Assembly: GCA_946539175.1 (NCBI GenBank)
Contig: CAMNHH010000138.1
Span: 1 to 5,705 of the forward strand
Length of the DNA stretch: 5,705 bases
Direction of reading: 5' to 3'
DNA from: an uncultured Clostridia bacterium
Lineage (GTDB): Bacteria > Bacillota > Clostridia > Oscillospirales > Oscillospiraceae
Part shown: positions 1 through 3,660 of the stretch, in pieces
Layout: every line of letters starts with the position of its first letter
Position numbering within the stretch: the stretch's first letter is position 1
The notes under the pieces: generated by a model
The model's database searches: none
What the model was told of the DNA's origin: nothing
What the model saw: only the letters and a program-made list of their open reading frames with translations
Translations under genes and position numbers: made by a program

Positions 1-368
1 TCAACAAGACCTCCTCCGCCGTCCGGCTGATCCACAAGCCCACGGGCATCGTGGTGGCCTGCCAGCAGGAGCGGAGCCAGTTCCAGAACAGGGAGACCTG
101 TCTGCGGATGCTGAAGTCCAAGCTGGTGGAGATCAAGGAGCGGGAGCACTACGACAAGATCTCCGACATCAAGGGCGTGCAGCAGAAGATCGAGTGGGGC
201 TCCCAGATCCGCAACTACGTCTTCATGCCCTACACCCTGGTCAAGGACGCCCGCACCGGATTTGAGAACACCAACATCAACGCCGTGATGGACGGCAACA
301 TCGACGGTTTCATCAACGCCTATCTGACCGCCGCCGCCACCGGCATCTGGGCCGGAAAAGGTCAATAA
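1..368 (+). CDS. prfB: Peptide chain release factor 2, C-terminal part (5' truncated by window edge)
   Basis: Release factor 2 reads UGA and UAA stop codons and triggers release of the finished protein from the ribosome. The frame is open from the first base (codons in phase from position 3) and ends at TAA 366-368, giving 121 complete residues. They begin NKTSSAVRLIHKPTG, the stretch that directly follows the catalytic GGQ loop in class I release factors, so GGQ itself lies just outside the window. The later WGSQIRNYV, KDARTG and VMDGNIDGFINAYL stretches are RF2 wording; RF1 differs there. The C-terminus is at the usual place for the family. The stop-reading motif and any programmed frameshift site are upstream and not visible. 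No strong intrinsic terminator follows, so some read-through towards secG is possible. Identification is by family knowledge and is secure. Confidence 0.96.
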   Translation, partial: NKTSSAVRLIHKPTGIVVACQQERSQFQNRETCLRMLKSKLVEIKEREHYDKISDIKGVQQKIEWGSQIRNYVFMPYTLVKDARTGFENTNINAVMDGNIDGFINAYLTAAATGIWAGKGQ

Positions 369-398
369 AATGCAAAACACCGGCGGTAAAATGCAAAA
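366..398. repeat. 12-bp direct repeat TAAAATGCAAAA, two copies
   Basis: Identical copies lie at 366-377 and 387-398, with starts 21 bp apart, about two helical turns. The first copy begins at the prfB stop codon. The same word in reverse orientation appears as TTGCATTTT at 415-423 and in part as CATTTTGC at 445-452, around the secG promoter. The repetition is seen directly. A role as an operator array is an inference, and the local AT richness makes chance similarity possible. Confidence 0.6.
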
Positions 399-423
399 TT
401 CCTTGAAAAAAACCTTGCATTTT
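388..423. repeat. Inverted repeat AAAATGCAA / TTGCATTTT upstream of secG
   Basis: The arms at 388-396 and 415-423 are perfectly complementary over 9 bp and separated by 18 nt. The right arm overlaps the predicted -35 hexamer of the secG promoter. In RNA this would be a weak AT-rich hairpin followed by a T-rich stretch (TTTTGCTTCTT), so it could act as a poor terminator for prfB. In DNA it could be a protein-binding dyad. The sequence does not decide between these. Confidence 0.45.
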
Positions 424-443
424 GCTTCTTGCTGTGCTATTAT
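415..443 (+). promoter_or_regulatory. Predicted sigma-A type promoter of secG
   Basis: The -35 is TTGCAT (415-420; consensus TTGACA) and the -10 is TATTAT (438-443; consensus TATAAT). The spacer is 17 bp, with a TG at 435-436 one base before the -10 (extended -10 arrangement). Transcription would start near 450, leaving a leader of about 60 nt before the secG ATG. The match is good and it sits in the only AT-rich stretch of the window. Confidence 0.7.
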
Positions 444-496
444 ACATTTTGCTCTGTAAAAGAACTACGGCTGCCGTGTGCCGTGAATGCGGCATT

Positions 497-502
497 GGGA
501 GG
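497..502 (+). promoter_or_regulatory. Ribosome binding site of secG
   Basis: GGGAGG lies 7 nt before the ATG at 510. It fixes that ATG as the start and rules out the in-frame upstream codons back to 429. A small hairpin (TGCCG 479-483 with CGGCA 490-494) ends just before it. Confidence 0.85.
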
Positions 503-509
503 TTTGAAT

Positions 510-884
510 ATGAATACTCTGAAGAACATCGTTCTGGTGCTGGACCTGATCAGTGCCATTCTGCTCACCGCCACCATCCTGATCCAGACCGGCAAGTCCG
601 CCGGCCTGTCCAGCGCCATCGCCGGTGCTTCCGACTCCTTCATGGCGAAGGGCGGCAGCAAGACTCTGGACGCCAAGCTGGCCAGAGCCACCAAGTGGAT
701 CGGCCTGGTCTTCGTGGTCCTGACCCTGCTGGCTGTGATCCTGGTCAGCGCGGTGAAGACCCCCGCCAGCGCCACCACTCCGGAGACCACCCCGGCCACC
801 ACGGTTGTGACCACCGTTCCGGAGACCACCCCGGCCACCACCGTTGTGACCACCGCCCCCGCCACCACCGCGGCCGCTGGTTAA
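510..884 (+). CDS. secG: Protein translocase subunit SecG with Thr/Pro-rich C-terminal tail
   Basis: SecG is the small accessory subunit of the SecYEG channel and helps export of unfolded proteins across the cytoplasmic membrane. The 124-residue product has two hydrophobic helices (about 5-25 and 63-81). The loop between them carries the family signature around 26-45, including LIQTGKSAGLSSAIAGASDS. The start is set by GGGAGG 7 nt upstream. SecG proteins usually end soon after the second helix. Here residues 83-124 form a tail with 17 Thr among 42 residues, encoded partly by a 39-bp tandem duplication. If topology follows E. coli SecG, where both ends face outward, the tail is extracytoplasmic. 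The gene has its own predicted promoter and a strong terminator, so it is probably monocistronic. The family call is firm; the role of the tail is unknown. Confidence 0.93.
   Translation: MNTLKNIVLVLDLISAILLTATILIQTGKSAGLSSAIAGASDSFMAKGGSKTLDAKLARATKWIGLVFVVLTLLAVILVSAVKTPASATTPETTPATTVVTTVPETTPATTVVTTAPATTAAAG
780..857 (+). repeat. 39-bp tandem duplication in the secG tail
   Basis: Two adjacent 39-bp units (780-818 and 819-857) match at 36 of 39 positions. The differences are at one third-codon base (803 versus 842) and in the last codon (GTT versus GCC). Each encodes PETTPATTVVTT followed by V or A. Being a multiple of three, the unit can expand or contract without breaking the frame. Confidence 0.9.
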
Positions 885-892
885 GGCCCCGC

Positions 893-936
893 AAAAAACG
901 ACCCGCTTTCCGAAGCCGGAAAGCGGGTCGTTTTTT
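893..936. terminator. Bidirectional intrinsic terminator between secG and the minus-strand operon
   Basis: A perfect 15-bp stem pairs 898-912 with 917-931 around a 4-nt loop (913-916). It is flanked by an A-run (893-898) on the left and a T-run (931-936) on the right, which can extend the pairing to 20 bp. The T-run serves secG transcripts from the left; on the other strand the A-run becomes the U-tract for transcripts from the right. It lies 8 nt after the secG stop and 25 nt beyond the sulfatase gene stop, so it ends both units. Confidence 0.93.
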
Positions 937-940
937 GTCG

Positions 941-956
941 TTCCGCCGCAGCGGAA
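941..956. other. Small hairpin TTCCGC-CGCA-GCGGAA next to the terminator
   Basis: A perfect 6-bp inverted repeat with a 4-nt loop sits between the main terminator and the stop codon of the minus-strand sulfatase gene. In that gene's mRNA it is the first 3' structure after the stop. It has no T-run of its own, so it may help stability or pausing rather than terminate alone. It may also be chance in GC-rich DNA. Confidence 0.4.
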
Positions 957-961
957 ATTCC

Positions 962-2827
962 TTACTCCTCTCCCCCCTGGGCCGCCATGGGACAGGTGAA
1001 GAGGCTGCGGCGATAGTCGGGGCCACGGCTCAGGGCGTTGTACTCCAGCTCGTAATAGGTCTGCAGCAGGGCGCTCTCGGCGGAGCCCGGCTCCCAGGTC
1101 CCCGGCTCTCCCGTCCGGTCCCGGTAGGCGCCCTTGGTGCGGAAGGGCAGCCGGGCGTGGAGCTCCAGCAGATAGTCCTGGTAGGCGGAGGTGGGCAGGC
1201 CGGCGGCCCGGTAGAGCATGGGCATCAGATCCACGCTGGTGGTATAGTCCGTGGGCTGGGGCAGCTCCAGAGGGAAGTTGGCCCAGATCACGTAGGGCAC
1301 CGTCTTCTGCCGCAGTTCCCGCTCCAGATCGGAATAGGAGGGGTCCGGGCTCAGATTCCAGATGAAGGAGGGCGCGTGGTCCCCCAGCATGCAGACGATG
1401 GTGGGACGCTCGGCGTTTTGCAGCTCCTCGGTCAGATCCCGGAAGGCCTCGGCGGACATGCGGATGCTGGTGAGATACTCGTTGAGATCGTCCGTCAGAT
1501 CCCCGAAGTCCTCCTGCACGTGGACCGTATCGTATTCCGGCTCATTGCTCTCCCAGCCTCCGTGGTTCTGGAAGGTCAGCAGGTACAGGAAGCGAGGGCC
1601 CTCCCCCAGGCTCTCCCCCACCCGGAGCATGTCCTGATAGTTGTCCTCATCCAGGTTGCGGCGCTTGCCGTAGCTTCGGCAAAGGAAGTTCTCGTTGCCC
1701 ATCACCACCTGATCGAAGCCCATGGCGGGATAGGCCCGGTTCCGGGAGTAGTTGGAGCCCGGCTCACAGTGCAGGGCCGCGGAGCGATAGCCCAGGCTCT
1801 TGAGATAGCGGGCGGCGTTGGTGTCGTCCCGGTTCAGGCTCACGTAATTGAAGGGGGCGTACATGGTCAGCAGACTCATGGAGTTGCCCGTCAGCACCTC
1901 GAACTCGGTGTTGTTGGTGCCGCCGCCCACGTGGGGGATGGCGGCCTTGCCGATCACGGCGCCGGGCAGATTGTAAAAAGCCTCCAGATAATCCACGTCG
2001 GTGCTGAACGGCATATAGTCCGCCAGGTCGCAGAAGGTCTCGTTGATGATCAGAATGATGTCCGGGCACTCGGCGGGAAGACTCTGGTCCGTCCGGGGCT
2101 TCAGGCTGTCCAGGTGGGCGGCGTCGTAGCCCTCGGGTTGGATCAGGTAGTGGATGGAACGGTCCACGTCCTCCACGATGCTGCTGGGGTAACCGTAGAC
2201 GTAGACCCCGTCTCGCCAGGTCCAGGCCACGGTCTCCCGGGGCTTGGGCTTCTGCCAGACGAAGAGGCTGAGCCAGAGCAGCAGGCTCACACCGCAAAAG
2301 GCCCCCAGACTCCACAGAAACTGCCGCAGGCTCCAGAAGCGGAGGCCCCGCTGCCGGAACAGCCGCAGCAGCAGCCCGGCGCCGCAGCAGGCGACGCCCA
2401 GCAGCAGCATCCAGGTGATGCGCCGCTCCCACTGCAGGGAGTAGCCCCCCAGCACGTTCATCGCGGTCCGGAAGTTGGCGAACTCACTGAAATAGAGGGG
2501 GCTGCCGTGGAACTTCACCACGTAGAAATTGCCGACGCTCCAGGCCGTGGTGAGGGCCGCGGTCACGGGGATGGACCAGTACCACTTTTGCAGCAGCAGC
2601 TTCACCGCCAGATTGACCCAGAGCAGGATCCCGGTATTCAGCAGGATCAGCGCGGGAGAAAAGCGAAAGAATTCCGCGAAGCCCCTGGCCAGGCTGTAGT
2701 GGAGCTGGAAGGCCTCCAGGAAGCTCACCCCCAGCAGCACCGTAAGCTGCAGGCCCAGCCGCAGGGGCTTTTTTCCGCCCAGGGACCGGAGGAGGCCCGT
2801 CCCGGCGGGTTCAGTTTTGTGTTTCAT
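962..2827 (-). CDS. LTA synthase / MdoB-family phosphoglycerol transferase (membrane sulfatase fold)
   Basis: Members of this family move glycerol phosphate or similar groups from lipid donors onto envelope glycopolymers or glycolipids outside the membrane. The 621-residue product, near the usual length, has five predicted membrane helices (about 22-42, 57-79, 85-105, 137-157, 169-191), then an extracytoplasmic sulfatase-type domain. Expected active-site residues by analogy with S. aureus LtaS are Glu263 in INETF, nucleophile Thr304 in GGGTNNTEFE, and Asp483-His484 in GDHAPSF. His422 in FQNHGGW fits the substrate-pocket His. I chose ATG 2827 because GAGG (CCTC at 2834-2837 on the plus strand) lies 6 nt upstream; an in-frame TTG at 2854 would overlap the previous gene's stop codon. 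It is the last gene of a three-gene minus-strand run, 23 nt after the DUF218 gene. No clear signal-peptidase AxA site follows helix 5. Whether it makes true LTA or another polymer cannot be told. Confidence 0.9.
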   Translation of the reverse strand: MKHKTEPAGTGLLRSLGGKKPLRLGLQLTVLLGVSFLEAFQLHYSLARGFAEFFRFSPALILLNTGILLWVNLAVKLLLQKWYWSIPVTAALTTAWSVGNFYVVKFHGSPLYFSEFANFRTAMNVLGGYSLQWERRITWMLLLGVACCGAGLLLRLFRQRGLRFWSLRQFLWSLGAFCGVSLLLWLSLFVWQKPKPRETVAWTWRDGVYVYGYPSSIVEDVDRSIHYLIQPEGYDAAHLDSLKPRTDQSLPAECPDIILIINETFCDLADYMPFSTDVDYLEAFYNLPGAVIGKAAIPHVGGGTNNTEFEVLTGNSMSLLTMYAPFNYVSLNRDDTNAARYLKSLGYRSAALHCEPGSNYSRNRAYPAMGFDQVVMGNENFLCRSYGKRRNLDEDNYQDMLRVGESLGEGPRFLYLLTFQNHGGWESNEPEYDTVHVQEDFGDLTDDLNEYLTSIRMSAEAFRDLTEELQNAERPTIVCMLGDHAPSFIWNLSPDPSYSDLERELRQKTVPYVIWANFPLELPQPTDYTTSVDLMPMLYRAAGLPTSAYQDYLLELHARLPFRTKGAYRDRTGEPGTWEPGSAESALLQTYYELEYNALSRGPDYRRSLFTCPMAAQGGEE

Positions 2828-2833
2828 ACGATT

Positions 2834-2837
2834 CCTC
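2834..2837 (-). promoter_or_regulatory. Ribosome binding site of the LTA-synthase-like gene
   Basis: On the minus strand GAGG stands 6 nt before the ATG at 2827, inside the 23-nt gap after the DUF218 stop. It favours this ATG over the upstream in-frame TTG at 2854-2852, which lacks a comparable site at the right distance. Confidence 0.7.
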
Positions 2838-2850
2838 GTTCCGTTTGAAT

Positions 2851-3660
2851 TCAATCCAGCAGGAGATATTTCACCAGGGCCAGGGCCTCCCGGAGCACGT
2901 AGGTGGGGCGGCTGTACCAGCTGGTGGGCGCGGCCAGGCCCCAGGCCTCCAGGCCCAGATCCGCCGCCATCCGCTCAGCCCGGTACATATGCACGTCATT
3001 GCTGATCAGGGCCACCGGTCCCCGCAGCCCCTCCCGCTCCATGAGGACCAGGGAGAAGCGGAGGTTTTCCAGGGTGCTGGAGGCTTCCTCCTCCCGGTAG
3101 AGCCGGGCGGGGTCCACCCCCAGAGCCGTCAGCTCCCGGTACATGCACGCAGCCTCGGAGATGTTCTCCCGGCTGCCCTGTCCGCCGCTGAGAATGGCCA
3201 CAGTCCCGGGATTGGCCGCCAGATAGTCTGCGGCCGCCTGAATCCGGTAGCGCAGAAGCTGGGACGGAAGGCTTCCCTTGACCTGGCAGCCCAGGACGAT
3301 CACCGTGGGGCAGGGCTTCGGGGGCTGGGCCCGGAGCCGGGAGAGGACCAGAACGCAGAGCACCAGCACCAGCAGGACCAGGGCCAGCAGCCCCGCGCCG
3401 CTGCACAGAAGCAGCAGCCTGCTCCAGCGCCGGGACCAGAGTCTCCGCAGCAGCCGCAGAAAGCCGGGCCACCGGAAAAAGACCGCAGCCAGGACCAGAA
3501 AGCCCGCCATGGCCCCCAGGTTCACCGGGTTCAGGATGCCCCCGAAGACGGGGCAGAAAAAGACCGTAAAGCCCAGCAGAGACAGCAGGATCAGCGCCAG
3601 CCGCCAGCGGGGCAGCCGCGTCCGGGCCGCTCCGGTCCGGACAGAGCTTCTCTGCTTCAC
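2851..3660 (-). CDS. DUF218 (YdcF/SanA/ElyC-type) membrane protein
   Basis: The 269-residue product has an Arg-rich N-terminus (1-20), two hydrophobic helices (about 21-38 and 46-63), an Arg/Trp-rich loop (64-81), and a third helix (82-107). A DUF218 domain fills about 119-265. The positive-inside pattern puts that domain outside the cell. Domain motifs are VIVLGCQV (120-127), LSGGQGSREN with SEA (157-170), EEASSTLEN (191-199) and ISNDVHMYRAERMA (219-232), as in the YdcF/SanA/ElyC superfamily. Its biochemistry is not settled; SanA and ElyC in E. coli influence envelope barrier function and peptidoglycan assembly. The start is GTG 3660-3658, which overlaps the previous gene's TGA as GTGA. There is no strong ribosome site of its own, so translational coupling is likely. 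The stop is 23 nt before the LTA-synthase-like gene, so a shared envelope role is a reasonable inference. The substrate is unknown. Confidence 0.88.
   Translation of the reverse strand: MKQRSSVRTGAARTRLPRWRLALILLSLLGFTVFFCPVFGGILNPVNLGAMAGFLVLAAVFFRWPGFLRLLRRLWSRRWSRLLLLCSGAGLLALVLLVLVLCVLVLSRLRAQPPKPCPTVIVLGCQVKGSLPSQLLRYRIQAAADYLAANPGTVAILSGGQGSRENISEAACMYRELTALGVDPARLYREEEASSTLENLRFSLVLMEREGLRGPVALISNDVHMYRAERMAADLGLEAWGLAAPTSWYSRPTYVLREALALVKYLLLD

Noticed and set aside
467..494. Possible riboswitch or leader structure before secG
   Set aside because: Only small 5-bp stems (ACGGC/GCCGT and TGCCG/CGGCA) that exclude each other or are too weak. The ~60-nt leader is too short for a known riboswitch, and no conserved motif was seen.
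313..495. A 60-codon minus-strand frame across the prfB end and the spacer
   Set aside because: It overlaps the conserved prfB C-terminus and the secG promoter region, and its product shows no recognisable features.
429..509. In-frame N-terminal extension of SecG by 27 residues
   Set aside because: It would start upstream of the predicted -10 and add a stretch not found in SecG. The ATG at 510 has GGGAGG at proper spacing, and the family begins there.
780..857. Short repeats in secG as a CRISPR-like or mobile element signal
   Set aside because: The two 39-bp units are directly adjacent, in frame and coding, with no spacers and no palindromic repeat, so they are a coding tandem duplication.
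422..2848. An 808-codon open frame on the plus strand, antisense to the LTA-synthase-like gene
   Set aside because: It overlaps secG out of frame and then mirrors the minus-strand gene. The translation is low-complexity (runs of Q, G, H, A, P) with no family motif, as expected when GC-rich coding DNA has few stops on the opposite strand.
2828..2854. TTG start at 2854 adding 9 residues to the LTA-synthase-like protein
   Set aside because: The TTG overlaps the DUF218 stop codon and lacks a well-spaced ribosome site. The ATG at 2827 has GAGG 6 nt upstream.
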